From Aliihoeflea aestuarii (GTDB taxonomy: Bacteria > Pseudomonadota > Alphaproteobacteria > Rhizobiales > Rhizobiaceae): a stretch of DNA of 64,000 nt. Made by a program: the position numbers and the translations under genes. Shown here in pieces: positions 34,656-44,840 of this stretch; within the stretch, counting starts at the first letter, position 1; each line of letters starts with the position of its first letter. The stretch spans positions 1-64,000 of the forward strand of contig NZ_JAAAMK010000005.1 of NCBI RefSeq assembly GCF_024105665.1. Direction: 5' to 3'. A model generated the notes under the pieces. That model had not been told where the DNA came from. It ran no database searches and saw only the letters and a list, made by a program, of their open reading frames with translations.

Positions 34656-36245
34656 TCAGTTCTTCGTCACGAGACGGTAGTAGACGAAGTCCGAGGTCGC
34701 GCCGTTGACGTAGCCTTCGACAGTGTCCGCCATGGCGACCTGACGCTCTGCCTGGAACATGATGACGATGGGCGAATTCGCCTGGACCTCCTCCTGAAGC
34801 TCCAGATAAAGCACCTCGCGCGCCGCCGGATCGGATTCGGCCAGCGCCGCCATGGTCTTCCGGTTCATCTCGTCCGGGACGGCCCATGCGTTCCGCCAGG
34901 TCGTCGTCGCGGTATAGTTGTCGTCCGAATTGTCGGAATTGTAGGCGAAGGCCTTGGCGTTGGAGTGCGGGTCCATGAAGTCCGGCCCCCAATAGAGAAG
35001 CATCGCTTCATGGCTGCGCTCGCGATATTTGGTGATCACCTGCGCGCCGGTGCCCGGGAGGATTTCGAAATTGATTCCGGCTTCGCCGAACGTCGCCTGA
35101 AGCGACTGCGCGATGTCCGTGAACGGCGCGGAGTTGATGACGTCGAGCGATACGGTGATCGGCAGTTCGACGCCGGCTTCCTCCAGAATTTCCATCGCGC
35201 GGTCTGGATCATAAGTGAACGGCGTGTCGTTCAGCGCGCCGGGAAAGCCTTTCGGCCAGAACGCCTGATGGACCTCCATCTGACCTGCGAGGAAGCTGTC
35301 GACCATGCCCTGATAATCGACCAGATAACGTGCGGCCTCCCAGAAAGCCTCGCTGGTCAGTGCCTCGACCTTCTGGTTGAAGGACAGGAAGTGGACCGTC
35401 GCCTGCGGGTAGTTCTCGACCTTGATCGTATCGCTGGCGATGGAGGCCATCTGGTCGGGCGTCAGGTTGCGCGCCATGTCGACGTCGCCGGTTTCAAGAA
35501 GAAGCTGCTGCGTAGCAGCTTCTGCGACATGCTGGATGATGATGCCCTCGATCGCCGGTCCGCCTTTGAAATAGTCCGGGAAGGCTTCGAGGCGCACCAG
35601 CCGGGCAGGCTCGTAAGCGGCAAGGCGGAAGGGGCCGGAGCCGGCCGAGTTCCGGTTGAGCCAGGCATTGCCGAAATCGCCGTCGACTTCATTTTCCGTC
35701 GCCGCGACTTCGTCCACGATGGACGCCGGGCGCGAGGCGAGCACGTTGAGCACGAAAGCGGTCGAGAAGTCGCCCTCGTACCGGATCGTGACCTGATTGC
35801 CCTCGACCGTCACCATCTCCTCGATGTTCTCGGGCGTCCAGCCGAGCTGTGTCAGGATGAAGGACGGGTTGTGCTGGAGCGCGACCACGCGGCGGAAGGA
35901 AAACAGCACGTCCTCCGGTCGCACCGGATTGCCCGAATGGAAGGTCGCGCCATCCTGCATGGTGAAGGTGATGGAGCGGTTCTCGTCGTCGACCTGCCAT
36001 TTGCTGGCGAGCCCCGCCGCAAGGACCGTGGTGTCCTCCGCGTCGTACTGAACGAGCCGGTCGTAAAGGTTGGTCACCAGTTCGCCCGAACTGAATTCAT
36101 AGGCCTGTGCGGGGTCGATCGCGACGATGTCGTCGATATTCTGCGCGACGACGAGAACGCTGTCGGGCGTCATCGCCAGCGCGGCGGAAGGCACCAGCGG
36201 CAGCGCGAGGACCGACGCCATAAGCGCCGAACGGAAAAGCTTCAT
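34656..36245 (-). CDS. Peptide/opine-type ABC transporter binding protein (SBP family 5)
   Basis: The 529-residue periplasmic protein has a Sec signal 'MKLFRSALMASVLALPLVPSAALA'. Family 5 features follow: 'IDPAQAYEFSSGELVTNLYDRL', 'GLASKWQVDDENRSITFTMQDG' (given in part), 'HSGNPVRPEDVLFSFRR' and 'LLYWGPDFMDPHSNAKAF'. ATG 36245 overlaps the TGA of the upstream regulator. It delivers substrate to the permeases at 37034 and 38119, encoded divergently. Confidence 0.9.
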   Translation of the reverse strand: MKLFRSALMASVLALPLVPSAALAMTPDSVLVVAQNIDDIVAIDPAQAYEFSSGELVTNLYDRLVQYDAEDTTVLAAGLASKWQVDDENRSITFTMQDGATFHSGNPVRPEDVLFSFRRVVALQHNPSFILTQLGWTPENIEEMVTVEGNQVTIRYEGDFSTAFVLNVLASRPASIVDEVAATENEVDGDFGNAWLNRNSAGSGPFRLAAYEPARLVRLEAFPDYFKGGPAIEGIIIQHVAEAATQQLLLETGDVDMARNLTPDQMASIASDTIKVENYPQATVHFLSFNQKVEALTSEAFWEAARYLVDYQGMVDSFLAGQMEVHQAFWPKGFPGALNDTPFTYDPDRAMEILEEAGVELPITVSLDVINSAPFTDIAQSLQATFGEAGINFEILPGTGAQVITKYRERSHEAMLLYWGPDFMDPHSNAKAFAYNSDNSDDNYTATTTWRNAWAVPDEMNRKTMAALAESDPAAREVLYLELQEEVQANSPIVIMFQAERQVAMADTVEGYVNGATSDFVYYRLVTKN

Positions 36246-36898
36246 GATGTTCGCTCCTTCGAGGTTTTCGATTTTGGCTTTGCGACCGGCTTCTCGGTGT
36301 CGGGCAAGACCTTCGATGCGTTTATGGACTGGAAAAGGGTTAGTGTGCCGACCCACAACAGGCGTGCGGGACGCGTCGTGCGATTGGCCCAGGCATGCGG
36401 CCGGTTGCCGCGATAATGCAGGGCATCGCCGGCGCGCATGATCATTTCCGCATCGCCCAGACGCTGGGCGATCTCGCCATCGAGGACATAGAGGATCTCT
36501 TCGCCCTCGTGACTGACCGTTTCCGACTCATAGCCGGGCGGCACGATCATGACGAAGGACGACAGCACGCTACCGGCAAATTCGGTCGACAACCGCTCAT
36601 AGACGATCGAGGAGCCGTCGATGGAAAAGCGCTGACGCTGATCCGCACGGCTGAAGGCATCCTGCGCGGTGGGGGCCGCGATGAAATAGTCGATGGCGAC
36701 GCCGAGAGCGCGGGAAATCTGGGCGAGCGTGCCAAGCGACGGCGTCGCCTGGTCGCGCTCGATCTGGCTGAGATAGCCGACCGAAAGCTCGGCCGCCGCG
36801 CCCAGAACCTGCAATGTCATGCGCTGCTGCAGGCGCCGCGCGCGGATCAGCGCGCCTATTCTGGGATGCCCTTGCGCAATCTGCTCCGCCCCCGCCAT
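36242..36898 (-). CDS. XRE-family regulator with C-terminal cupin sensor
   Basis: The 218-residue regulator has an N-terminal lambda-repressor-like HTH ('RIGALIRARRLQQRMTLQVL', 'AAELSVGYLSQIERDQATPS') and a C-terminal cupin domain ('SHEGEEILYVLDGEIAQRLG', 'RAGDALHYRGNRPHAWAN') that likely binds the imported ligand. ATG 36898 was chosen because it begins the conserved HTH region. A start at 36949 would add an atypical hydrophobic tail. It is translationally coupled to the binding-protein gene and divergent from the permeases. Confidence 0.88.
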   Translation of the reverse strand: MAGAEQIAQGHPRIGALIRARRLQQRMTLQVLGAAAELSVGYLSQIERDQATPSLGTLAQISRALGVAIDYFIAAPTAQDAFSRADQRQRFSIDGSSIVYERLSTEFAGSVLSSFVMIVPPGYESETVSHEGEEILYVLDGEIAQRLGDAEMIMRAGDALHYRGNRPHAWANRTTRPARLLWVGTLTLFQSINASKVLPDTEKPVAKPKSKTSKERTS

Positions 36899-37033
36899 GC
36901 CGATGCTCCAGAATAATTTTTTTGATGTAAGCAAAATAATCTGTATCATCCAAGTGAATTTTTAGCCGGCCGGCACGGGTGAAACATTGTCGTCGGTGGG
37001 GACACTATCGCCTCAAAGGGAGAATCGGACGCC

Positions 37034-38119
37034 GTGTCGGCCGAAAGCGCAAGCAGCGGGCAGGCTTTGCCTCATCCACATCGTGGCGGCATCGGCCGGC
37101 GGCGGACTAAAGCCGTGGCGGCGGAGGCCGGCTGGTTCTTCGCCACCATATTCCTGACCTTTCTGGGCCTGCTCGCCATCACCTTCATGATAGGCCGCGT
37201 GGTGCCGATCGATCCGGTTCTGGCGGCCGTGGGCGACCGCGCCTCGGCTGCGACCTACGAGGCCGCACGGCAGGCCATGGGGCTCGACCTGCCTGTGTGG
37301 CGGCAATTCCTCAATTATGTATGGGGCGTATTCAACGGCGATCTGGGCACCTCCATATCTACGGGACGGCCGGTTGCCGCCGACCTGGCGCGGGTCTTTC
37401 CCGCGACGCTCGAAATGGCGACGATCGGCATCATCATCGGCGTCGTTCTCGGCGTGCCGATGGGTGTGATCGCGGCTTCGCGCCAGGGCAGTCTCGTCGA
37501 TCAGGCGATCCGCGTCGTCGGGTTGCTGGGATATTCCATTCCCGCCTTCTGGCTCGGCCTTGTCGGGCTGGCGCTTTTCTACGCGCAGCTTCGATGGGTC
37601 GGCGGGCCGGGCCGGCTCGGCATCTTCTTCGAGGGAACCGTACCCCCGGTGACCGGGCTTTTGCTGATCGACAGTCTCATAGCCGGCAATTTCGGAGCCA
37701 TGCGCAACGCGTTCTGGCATCTGGTCCTGCCCGCCTCGATCCTCGGCTTCTTCTCGCTCGCCTATATCGCGCGCATGACACGCTCCTTCATGCTCGATCA
37801 ACTCAGCCAGGAGTTCGTGACCACCGCGCGCGTCAAGGGTGTGCCGGAACGGATGGTGATCTGGCGCCATGCCTTCCGCCCGATCCGTATCCAGCTCATC
37901 ACCGTGATCGGCCTGTCCTATGCTGGCCTGCTCGAAGGTTCGGTGATGATCGAGACCGTATTCTCCTGGCCGGGTATCGGCAATTATCTGACGACAGGGC
38001 TCTTCAACGCCGACATGAACGCCGTGCTTGGGGCGACGCTCGTCATCGGTTCGGTCTTCATCTTCATCAACAAGATCTCGGACGTGCTCTACCGCGTTCT
38101 CGACCCGAGGGCCCGCTGA
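37034..38119 (+). CDS. ABC transporter permease, DppB-type
   Basis: The 361-residue permease from GTG 37034 has a cytoplasmic basic N-terminus, about six helices, the DppB-like periplasmic segment and the coupling-loop region 'TARVKGVPERMVIWRHAFRP', followed by 'SVMIETVFSWPGIGNYL'. It pairs with the DppC-type subunit to carry peptides or peptide-like compounds. Stop and next start overlap as TGATG. Confidence 0.9.
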   Translation: MSAESASSGQALPHPHRGGIGRRRTKAVAAEAGWFFATIFLTFLGLLAITFMIGRVVPIDPVLAAVGDRASAATYEAARQAMGLDLPVWRQFLNYVWGVFNGDLGTSISTGRPVAADLARVFPATLEMATIGIIIGVVLGVPMGVIAASRQGSLVDQAIRVVGLLGYSIPAFWLGLVGLALFYAQLRWVGGPGRLGIFFEGTVPPVTGLLLIDSLIAGNFGAMRNAFWHLVLPASILGFFSLAYIARMTRSFMLDQLSQEFVTTARVKGVPERMVIWRHAFRPIRIQLITVIGLSYAGLLEGSVMIETVFSWPGIGNYLTTGLFNADMNAVLGATLVIGSVFIFINKISDVLYRVLDPRAR

Positions 38120-39024
38120 TGGCGACGACGCGCGACTGGCTGCTCGCCGATTCCCCCACCTCGCGCACGCAGGCGGGCGCGGGAAGGCTTTATCGGCTCA
38201 TATTGGGGCTGCTGTCCAACCCGCTCACAGTGCTCGGCCTCTTCATCATCGCCGTGCTCGTGACCACCGCCATCTTCGCCGATCTGATCGCGCCCTATTC
38301 GCCGATACGGCAAAACCTGTCCGTGCGCCTCCAGCCGCCGAGCTGGGAGTACCTGATGGGCACCGACGCGCTGGGCCGCGACATCTTCTCGCGCGTCGTC
38401 CACGGCTCGCGCATCACGCTGACCATCGTCCTGCTCGTCGCGGTGATCGCCGCGCCGGTCGGTCTCCTCGTCGGCGCGATTTCGGGCTATTTCGGCGGCT
38501 GGGTCGACCGCGTGCTGATGGGCGTGACCGACATCTTCCTGTCGATGCCCAAACTGATCCTGGCACTCGCTTTCGTCGCCGCGCTCGGGCCGGGCATCAA
38601 CAACGCGATCATCGCCATCGCCATCACCACATGGCCGGCCTATGCGCGCATCGCGCGGGCCGAAACGCTGGTCCTGCGCAATTCGGAATTCATCGCGGCG
38701 GTGCGGCTTCAGGGCGGCTCTGCGGCACGCATCATCGCGCGCCACATATTGCCGCTTTGCACCTCCTCCATGATCATCCGCGTTACGCTCGACATGGCCG
38801 GCATCATCCTGACTGCGGCCGGTCTCGGCTTTCTCGGTCTTGGCGCGCAGCCGCCAATGCCCGAATGGGGCGCGATGATCGCGACGGGACGCGATTATAT
38901 TTTGAACCAGTGGTGGGTCGCCACCATGCCCGGCATCGCGATCGTGATCGTCAGCCTCGGCTTCTGCTTCCTCGGCGACGGGCTGCGCGACGTGCTCGAC
39001 CCCAAGAATGGAGAAAGCAAGTGA
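38119..39024 (+). CDS. ABC transporter permease, DppC-type
   Basis: The 301-residue permease begins with ATG 38119. 'WEYLMGTDALGRDIFSRVVHG' is the DppC signature near 75-95, followed by 'AVRLQGGSAARIIARHILP' as the EAA coupling loop and 'GFLGLGAQPPMPEWGAMI' near the C-terminus. A longer upstream frame is read-through of the DppB gene in another frame. Confidence 0.91.
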   Translation: MATTRDWLLADSPTSRTQAGAGRLYRLILGLLSNPLTVLGLFIIAVLVTTAIFADLIAPYSPIRQNLSVRLQPPSWEYLMGTDALGRDIFSRVVHGSRITLTIVLLVAVIAAPVGLLVGAISGYFGGWVDRVLMGVTDIFLSMPKLILALAFVAALGPGINNAIIAIAITTWPAYARIARAETLVLRNSEFIAAVRLQGGSAARIIARHILPLCTSSMIIRVTLDMAGIILTAAGLGFLGLGAQPPMPEWGAMIATGRDYILNQWWVATMPGIAIVIVSLGFCFLGDGLRDVLDPKNGESK

Positions 39025-39857
39025 GCGCGCCCCTCCTCGAAGTCGACAATTTGCGCGTCTCCTTCCCGACCCATCAGGGGCGCGTGGAGGTGGTCAAAGG
39101 CATTTCCTTCACGCTTGGCCGCGAGCGGCTCGGGATCGTGGGTGAGAGCGGCTCGGGCAAGTCGATGACCGGGCGGGCCATCCTGCGCCTCATCCGCCCG
39201 CCCGGCCGCATCACCGCCGACCGGCTCGCTTTCGACGGAACGGATCTCCTGTCGCTTCCCGAAAGGAAGATGCGCGCCATTCGCGGCGCCCGCATCTCCA
39301 TGGTCATGCAGGATCCGAAATTTTCGCTCAACCCGGTCATCACCGTGGGCGAGCAGATCGCCGAAGCGCTCAAGGTCCATGCCAGCCTGCCGCGTGGCGA
39401 GGTGAGGGGCCGCGTGATCTCGATGCTCGAAGCGGTTCGCATCAATGATCCCGAGCGCGTCGCACGGCTTTATCCGCACGAAGTCTCGGGCGGTATGGGC
39501 CAGCGTATCATGATAGCGATGATGCTGATCCCCGAGCCGGACCTCCTGATCGCCGACGAGCCGACATCCGCGCTCGACGTGTCGGTGCAGGCACAGGTGC
39601 TCGACATCATCGACAATCTTGTCACCGGCAAGGGCATGGGGCTGATCCTGATCAGCCACGACCTCAATCTGGTCGCACGCTATTGCGACCGCATCCTCGT
39701 CATGAATGCCGGCGAAGTGGTGGAAAGCTGCAAGGCGGGCGAGCTGGAAAATGCGAGCCATCCCTATACGCGCGGGCTGCTCGCCGCCATGCCGCGTCTC
39801 GACGAGACGCGCGAGGAGCTGCCTGTTCTCGATCGCGCAGGCTGGGGCGGCACATGA
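39021..39857 (+). CDS. ABC transporter ATPase, DppD-type
   Basis: The 278-residue ATPase starts at GTG 39021 overlapping the previous stop (GTGA). It has Walker A '[17 protein letters not shown]', Q-loop '[13 protein letters not shown]', signature '[15 protein letters not shown]', Walker B '[12 protein letters not shown]' and H-loop '[15 protein letters not shown]'. It ends without the usual long C-terminal oligopeptide/dipeptide extension beyond the '[13 protein letters not shown]' segment, as in many opine-type systems. Confidence 0.91.
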   Translation: MSAPLLEVDNLRVSFPTHQGRVEVVKGISFTLGRERLGIVGESGSGKSMTGRAILRLIRPPGRITADRLAFDGTDLLSLPERKMRAIRGARISMVMQDPKFSLNPVITVGEQIAEALKVHASLPRGEVRGRVISMLEAVRINDPERVARLYPHEVSGGMGQRIMIAMMLIPEPDLLIADEPTSALDVSVQAQVLDIIDNLVTGKGMGLILISHDLNLVARYCDRILVMNAGEVVESCKAGELENASHPYTRGLLAAMPRLDETREELPVLDRAGWGGT

Positions 39858-40603
39858 CGAGCGCGATTTTTCTCGATAACGTCTCGATCTCCTATGGCGA
39901 GACGCCGATCACCCACGACATCAGCCTCGACATCGCGGAAGGGGAAAGTTTTGCCCTAGTGGGTGAATCGGGGTCCGGCAAGACAACGGTGCTGCGTGCG
40001 ATCGCCGGCCTCGCGCCCGAATGGACCGGCACGATCCGACTGTTGGGCGAAAAGCGCGGCCATGGCGTCGACCGTGCTTCGGTCAAGGCGTGCCAGATGG
40101 TGTTCCAGGATCCGTACGGTTCGCTTCACCCTCGAAAGACGGTGGACACTGTGCTGTCCGAGCCACTTGCCATTCATGGCATCGGCAACCGGGGCGAGCG
40201 CGTCGAAGAGATGCTGCGGGCGGTCGGGCTCGACCGTCGCTTCCGCTTCCGCTTTCCGCACCAGATGTCGGGTGGCCAGCGCCAGCGCGTCGCCATTGCC
40301 CGTGCGCTGATGCTGGAGCCAAAGGTGCTTCTTCTCGACGAGCCGACATCGGCGCTCGACGTTTCGGTGCAGGCGGAAATCCTCAACCTGCTCAAGCGTC
40401 TGAAGCGCGAGCAAAAGCTGACCTATCTGCTCGTCACGCACAATCTGCCGGTGGTCTCCTTTCTGTGCGACCGGCTCGCCGTGATGCGCCATGGCCGGGT
40501 CGTGGAGGTCGCGAGGGTCGTGCAATTGCGCAGCGGCGACTTCTCCGATCCCTATGCCCGCGAACTCTATGCCGCCAGCGGCGGTGAATCCGTTTCCGTC
40601 TGA
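39854..40603 (+). CDS. ABC transporter ATPase, DppF-type
   Basis: The 249-residue ATPase overlaps the previous gene by ATGA. It has Walker A 'GESGSGKTTVLRAIAG', Q-loop 'MVFQDPYGSLHPRKTV', signature '[15 protein letters not shown]', Walker B '[19 protein letters not shown]' and H-loop 'LVTHNLPVVSFLCD'. With the DppD-type protein it makes the ATPase heterodimer of the importer. Confidence 0.91.
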   Translation: MTSAIFLDNVSISYGETPITHDISLDIAEGESFALVGESGSGKTTVLRAIAGLAPEWTGTIRLLGEKRGHGVDRASVKACQMVFQDPYGSLHPRKTVDTVLSEPLAIHGIGNRGERVEEMLRAVGLDRRFRFRFPHQMSGGQRQRVAIARALMLEPKVLLLDEPTSALDVSVQAEILNLLKRLKREQKLTYLLVTHNLPVVSFLCDRLAVMRHGRVVEVARVVQLRSGDFSDPYARELYAASGGESVSV

Positions 40604-40616
40604 AAGGCCCTCTAGA

Positions 40617-41117
40617 ATGACCACCGATATCGACGCCGCACGCGCGCGTTTCGACACCGCCATCGCCGCCGCAACGACCGGCGAGGAAGCCTTTACGGCG
40701 CTTCAGGATTTCGCGCGCGCCGTGGTCGGTGCGAAGCTATTCACCGTGATGACGGTGGATATGGAGAACCTTCTGGCGCGGCGCGCCTTCACCTCGGACC
40801 CCGAGAACTATCCCGACTCCGGCACCAAGCCGATCAATTTCAATAGCTGGTTCGAGATCGTGCACAAACAGCGTCGCACCTTCGTCGCCAACACGATCGA
40901 CGAGATCGCGAACGTCTTCCCGGATTACGAGTTGATCGACAGCCTCGGCTGCCAGTCGGTCGTCAACCTTCCGGTCGTGCTCGAAGGGGAACTCGCGGCC
41001 ACCGTCAACATGCTCGACACCGCGAACCACTACGACGCCGAGCGCGTGGCCCTGATCGAGCGGGAGATGTCCGGTCCTGCCAGGCAGGCTGTCGATCTAG
41101 CGCGTCGGCTCGGCTGA
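40617..41117 (+). CDS. Stand-alone GAF-domain protein
   Basis: The 166-residue soluble protein is essentially one GAF domain (about 15-150): 'AVVGAKLFTVMTVDMENLLA', 'FNSWFEIVHKQRRTFVAN', 'IDSLGCQSVVNLPVVLEGEL' and 'ATVNMLDTANHYDAER'. It has no output domain, no HTH and only one Cys, so it is not a free-methionine-sulfoxide reductase (which needs two or three). It is 13 bp after the ATPase gene, so it belongs to the operon. It may bind the imported ligand or catalyse its first step. Function unknown. Confidence 0.75.
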   Translation: MTTDIDAARARFDTAIAAATTGEEAFTALQDFARAVVGAKLFTVMTVDMENLLARRAFTSDPENYPDSGTKPINFNSWFEIVHKQRRTFVANTIDEIANVFPDYELIDSLGCQSVVNLPVVLEGELAATVNMLDTANHYDAERVALIEREMSGPARQAVDLARRLG

Positions 41118-41147
41118 ACTGTGTTATCTCCCGCGCGGCTGCGGCGA

Positions 41148-42527
41148 TCACGCGACGGCAGCTCTGGCGCGCCACATGGCTGCATAGTGGCGGAAGGCTG
41201 CGGGAACAGGTAGCACATCCGGAGGGTCGGCCGATTGGACCCGGCAGGACTGGCCGGCAAGAAGCGCGGCGCCCAGGCTCGTGCCGGTGCCGGCGCGCTG
41301 GCCGGCGATCACCGCACGTTCGGTTGCTGCCGCCAGCATGGTCAGGAAATGCTCGTTCGATGCGAACGGACCCTCGACAATCACCGTCCCTTCAGCACCG
41401 ACGAGGTCGAGGCAGGTCGCCGTCACCAGTGCGAGATACAGCGAAACGGCTGCATAGCGGCGACCTCCCCTGGGCTCTGGCCCGATCCAGCGAGCCGTGC
41501 CATTGGGAAAAGGGCCGGAGCCCATGACCGACGATGGCAGCAAAAGCGTCCCGCTCTCCAGAACTGCATTGAGATCGGACGTATTGGTCTGGCGTGTATG
41601 CCCGTCCATCAGCACGTCGAATTCGCGCCCGCCCATGAAGCGCGCGGACGGCACCGGGTCGCCGAAAGCGTTGACGTTGACCAGCGTGTCGCGCGCGGGA
41701 TCGAGTGGCACTCTTTTTCCGCCGATCGACATCGCCACGACCCATGTGCCCGTCGAGACCACGGCGAAGGGCGGCTTGCGTGTGATCAGATGCGGCAGCA
41801 GCGATGCATTGGAATCGTGGATGCCGCACAATACCGGCGTCGCCGGATCGATCCCCGTGCGGGCGGCGACCTCGGGCAGGAGCGGACCTAGCATCTCATT
41901 TGCGCGCCTCAGCGGAGGAAACAGCGCGCGCCATGCCATGACGTCGACAAGCGTCGAGAAATCGCGCGCATGCGGGTTCCAAAGATCCGTATGGCAGCCG
42001 AGCGACGTCGCCTCGCTCGCCGCCACGCCGGTGAGCTTCCACGACCAGAACTGTGGCCAGGTCAGGATCGCATGTGCTTTTGCGAATGCGTCGGGGAAGG
42101 ATTTTTCCAGCCAGAAGAGCTGCGCGCCCAGATTGAGGCCGAGCGACAGACCGGGGGAACCGGTCTGATCGAAGTTCGGGCGAACCGCGTCATAGTCGTT
42201 GCGCAATCTGTCCGGCCCGTCGAACTCGTAGTCGGGGACGGGCAGCGCGAGCGCGCCGTGCCGGTCGATGAGAGCAGCCGTCGCGCCATGGGTCGTCACC
42301 GAGATGGCGTCGACCGGATAGTCGCGCTGGAAGATCGCCAGGCCTTCGAGAATGAAGGACCAGAGCGCATCGATGTCGTGGTGGGGGTAAGGGCCGTCCG
42401 TCCTCGGGCGGTTCGGCTGCCGCAGCGCTGTCACCTCGCTTCGCATCTCCAGATCCACCAACGCCAGCTTGGCATTGGTCTTGCCGATGTCGATCACGGC
42501 GACGTGGCGCGGATGGCTGGCCGTCAT
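41148..42527 (-). CDS. rhaK: FGGY-family L-rhamnulose kinase
   Basis: The 459-residue sugar kinase has '[17 protein letters not shown]' at the N-terminus (phosphate loop), '[14 protein letters not shown]', '[15 protein letters not shown]' and '[15 protein letters not shown]'. Position at the end of rhaRSTPQU matches RhaK of Rhizobium leguminosarum, which phosphorylates rhamnulose and is also needed for rhamnose transport there. The start ATG overlaps the rhaU stop. Confidence 0.9.
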   Translation of the reverse strand: MTASHPRHVAVIDIGKTNAKLALVDLEMRSEVTALRQPNRPRTDGPYPHHDIDALWSFILEGLAIFQRDYPVDAISVTTHGATAALIDRHGALALPVPDYEFDGPDRLRNDYDAVRPNFDQTGSPGLSLGLNLGAQLFWLEKSFPDAFAKAHAILTWPQFWSWKLTGVAASEATSLGCHTDLWNPHARDFSTLVDVMAWRALFPPLRRANEMLGPLLPEVAARTGIDPATPVLCGIHDSNASLLPHLITRKPPFAVVSTGTWVVAMSIGGKRVPLDPARDTLVNVNAFGDPVPSARFMGGREFDVLMDGHTRQTNTSDLNAVLESGTLLLPSSVMGSGPFPNGTARWIGPEPRGGRRYAAVSLYLALVTATCLDLVGAEGTVIVEGPFASNEHFLTMLAAATERAVIAGQRAGTGTSLGAALLAGQSCRVQSADPPDVLPVPAAFRHYAAMWRARAAVA

Positions 42528-42844
42528 TTCATGTGGAAGAGCGTTTCGAGCGGCACGGAGGCCGGCTCGTTGTCGGGATGAGTTTCCATGATGTCGGCCA
42601 TATGCGCCCACCAACGCGCCATCACCGGATGCGCCGGCAGGGCATCCATGCCGTTTGGAACCGTACGCCACAAGACGGCAAAGAGCGTGTCCGTGCCGGC
42701 GTCGAGATGGATCGAGTAGTCCGAAATGCCCGCCTCGCGCAGCAGCGAGACGAGTTCCGGCCAGATCTCGTCGTGCCGGCGCTTGTATTCGTCGCGCATG
42801 CCTGGCTTGAGCTTCATCCTGAAAGCGTATTTCTCGGCCGTCAT
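42524..42844 (-). CDS. rhaU: L-rhamnose mutarotase
   Basis: The 106-residue protein has the RhaM/RhaU signature: '[20 protein letters not shown]' with catalytic His, '[18 protein letters not shown]' and C-terminal '[10 protein letters not shown]'. It interconverts alpha and beta L-rhamnose. It overlaps both neighbours by 4 bp. Confidence 0.93.
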   Translation of the reverse strand: MTAEKYAFRMKLKPGMRDEYKRRHDEIWPELVSLLREAGISDYSIHLDAGTDTLFAVLWRTVPNGMDALPAHPVMARWWAHMADIMETHPDNEPASVPLETLFHMK

Positions 42845-43863
42845 TCCGCCTGCCCCTCGCGGACACGCCGCCAGACGATGGGCAATGCGATTACCGTGAT
42901 GAGCAGGAGGCCGATGAAGATCGACATGACGATGCCCGGCACGTTGAGGAGGCCGAGCCCGAAGGTGACGAGCCCCATGATGATGGCGGCCAGCACGACG
43001 CCCGTGATCGAACCCGAGCCGCCGAGAATGGCGACGCCGCCGAGCACGACCATGGTGATGACCTCCAGCTCGAAGCCCATGGCGATGGAAGGCCGCGTCG
43101 AGCCGAGCCGTGATGTCAGGAGCACCGAGGCAAGGCCCGCCATCACGCCCGTGAGGCAGAAGAGGATGAACTTCACGCGCTCGACGCGCACGCCGGAAAA
43201 GGCGGCCGCGACCGGATTGTTGCCGATGACGTAGACGGTGCGGCCGAAGCTGGTGCGATGGAGCAGGAACCAGAAGAGCGCGGCCATGACGACGAAGAGC
43301 ACGAGTTCGAACGAGATCACCCACCAGACATAGCCTTGTCCGAAAAAGGCGAAGCTTTCCGGATAGCCGCGAAACGCCTGGTCGCCAAGGACGATGAAGG
43401 CGATGCCGCGGAACAGGCTCATCGTGCCGATGGTAACGACGATGGAGGGCAGACCGAGCCGCGTGACCAGCGCGCCGTTGAAGGCGCCGCATAAAAGCCC
43501 CGTGGCAAGGCCGATCAGAACGAGGCCCGGTGTTCCGACGCCCCATTGCAGCGCCAGCCCCATCATGGTCGAGGCAAGGGCGATGATCGCGGCGACCGAA
43601 AGATCGATCTCGCCGGAGATGATCAGAAGTGCCATGGCGAGCGCGATCAGGCCCTTTTCCACGAAGTTGAAGGTCAGGTCCGACAGCGCCCAGGCATTGA
43701 GGAAATACGGAGTCGCGAGTGCGTTGGCGACGAAGATCGCCACCGCCACGACGACCAGCAGCATCTCCCATGAGAAAAGCCCTGCCTTGAGCGGCGAATC
43801 GAGCCGGTCGGGAATGTGCCGGGCCTGTGGCCGCGCGGCCGCGGTCTGGTCAAGAATCGTCAT
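42841..43863 (-). CDS. rhaQ: Rhamnose ABC transporter permease
   Basis: The 340-residue RbsC-family permease has about ten helices. Motifs: '[20 protein letters not shown]' and '[20 protein letters not shown]', '[20 protein letters not shown]'. A basic N-terminus of about 30 residues precedes helix 1. It pairs with RhaP. Confidence 0.91.
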   Translation of the reverse strand: MTILDQTAAARPQARHIPDRLDSPLKAGLFSWEMLLVVVAVAIFVANALATPYFLNAWALSDLTFNFVEKGLIALAMALLIISGEIDLSVAAIIALASTMMGLALQWGVGTPGLVLIGLATGLLCGAFNGALVTRLGLPSIVVTIGTMSLFRGIAFIVLGDQAFRGYPESFAFFGQGYVWWVISFELVLFVVMAALFWFLLHRTSFGRTVYVIGNNPVAAAFSGVRVERVKFILFCLTGVMAGLASVLLTSRLGSTRPSIAMGFELEVITMVVLGGVAILGGSGSITGVVLAAIIMGLVTFGLGLLNVPGIVMSIFIGLLLITVIALPIVWRRVREGQAE

Positions 43864-44840
43864 GTCGCTTCCGCCTTCTTCAGGATGATGCGGCCGCCGC
43901 GCTTTTCACCGCGCGCATTGAGGATCACGGCAAGGATGATGGCGCTGCCGGAAATCGCGAGTTGCCAGAAAGGCGAGACGTTGATGACGGGAAGCGCCGC
44001 ACCGATGACCCCCAGGAAGAGCGCGCCCAGCACCGCGCCCCCCACCGTGCCGATCCCGCCCGCGATCGAGACGCCGCCGATGACGCAAGCTGCGATGATC
44101 TGAAGTTCGTAGCCGTTGGCAACCTCGGTGGAGGCGATGACGTAGCGCGAGACCCACAGATAGCCGGCAAGCCCCGACACCATGCCGGAGATGCAGAAGG
44201 CGAGGAATTTGGTGCGCCCGACATCTATGCCGGCATAGACCGAAGCGGTCGGGTTCACGCCCGTCGCGTAGAGCGCGCGGCCGAAGGGCGTGCGCGTCAT
44301 CATCAGGTAGAAGGCGATGATCGCCGCGATCGCGAACCACGACAGGACCGGCAGGCCGAGGAACCAGCCGCGCTGAAGCGAAATGAAGGCCGCGCTCATT
44401 CGGTCGGCATTGACCCACGCGCCTCCCGAGACGACGAAGGTCATTCCCCGGAACACCGTCAGCGTGCCAAGCGTGACGACGATGGGCGGGATGCCGAGCT
44501 TCCAGACGAGGACGCCGTTGAAGGCGCCGAGCGTCGCGCCGATCGCCATTGCCATGACGATCAGGAGCGGAATCGGAATGGTCGGAAAGGCCGCGTTCGT
44601 CATCGCCACCACCATTCCGGTGAAGGCGAGATTCGCCGCCATCGAAAGATCGATCGAGCGCGTCAGGATGACGACCATCTGCCCGAGGGCCAAAATGATG
44701 AGGATCGAATAATCGTTGAAGACCGACATGAGGTTGGCCGGCCGCGCAAAGGCCGGGAAGCGAATCGCGACGAACCCGATCAGAAGCGCGATTGCGGCCG
44801 CGAGCCAGATCTCGCGTTGTCTGGCGAGCGACCGGATCAT
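43860..44840 (-). CDS. rhaP: Rhamnose ABC transporter permease
   Basis: The 326-residue RbsC-family permease has 'MVVILTRSIDLSMAANLAFT', 'GIPPIVVTLGTLTVFRGMTF' and 'IGGVSIAGGIGTVGGAVLGA'. ATG 44840 overlaps the rhaT stop as ATGA. The longer frame to 45104 is a shadow of rhaT. Confidence 0.91.
   Translation of the reverse strand: MIRSLARQREIWLAAAIALLIGFVAIRFPAFARPANLMSVFNDYSILIILALGQMVVILTRSIDLSMAANLAFTGMVVAMTNAAFPTIPIPLLIVMAMAIGATLGAFNGVLVWKLGIPPIVVTLGTLTVFRGMTFVVSGGAWVNADRMSAAFISLQRGWFLGLPVLSWFAIAAIIAFYLMMTRTPFGRALYATGVNPTASVYAGIDVGRTKFLAFCISGMVSGLAGYLWVSRYVIASTEVANGYELQIIAACVIGGVSIAGGIGTVGGAVLGALFLGVIGAALPVINVSPFWQLAISGSAIILAVILNARGEKRGGRIILKKAEAT

Noticed and set aside
34566-36416. 616-codon open frame on the plus strand opposite the SBP family 5 gene
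   Set aside because: It is antisense to a clear binding-protein gene and reads as Arg/Asp/Gly-rich low-quality protein with no motif. This is a typical GC-rich shadow frame.
40617-41117. GAF protein as free-methionine-(R)-sulfoxide reductase
   Set aside because: Only one cysteine is present, while that enzyme needs at least two conserved cysteines.
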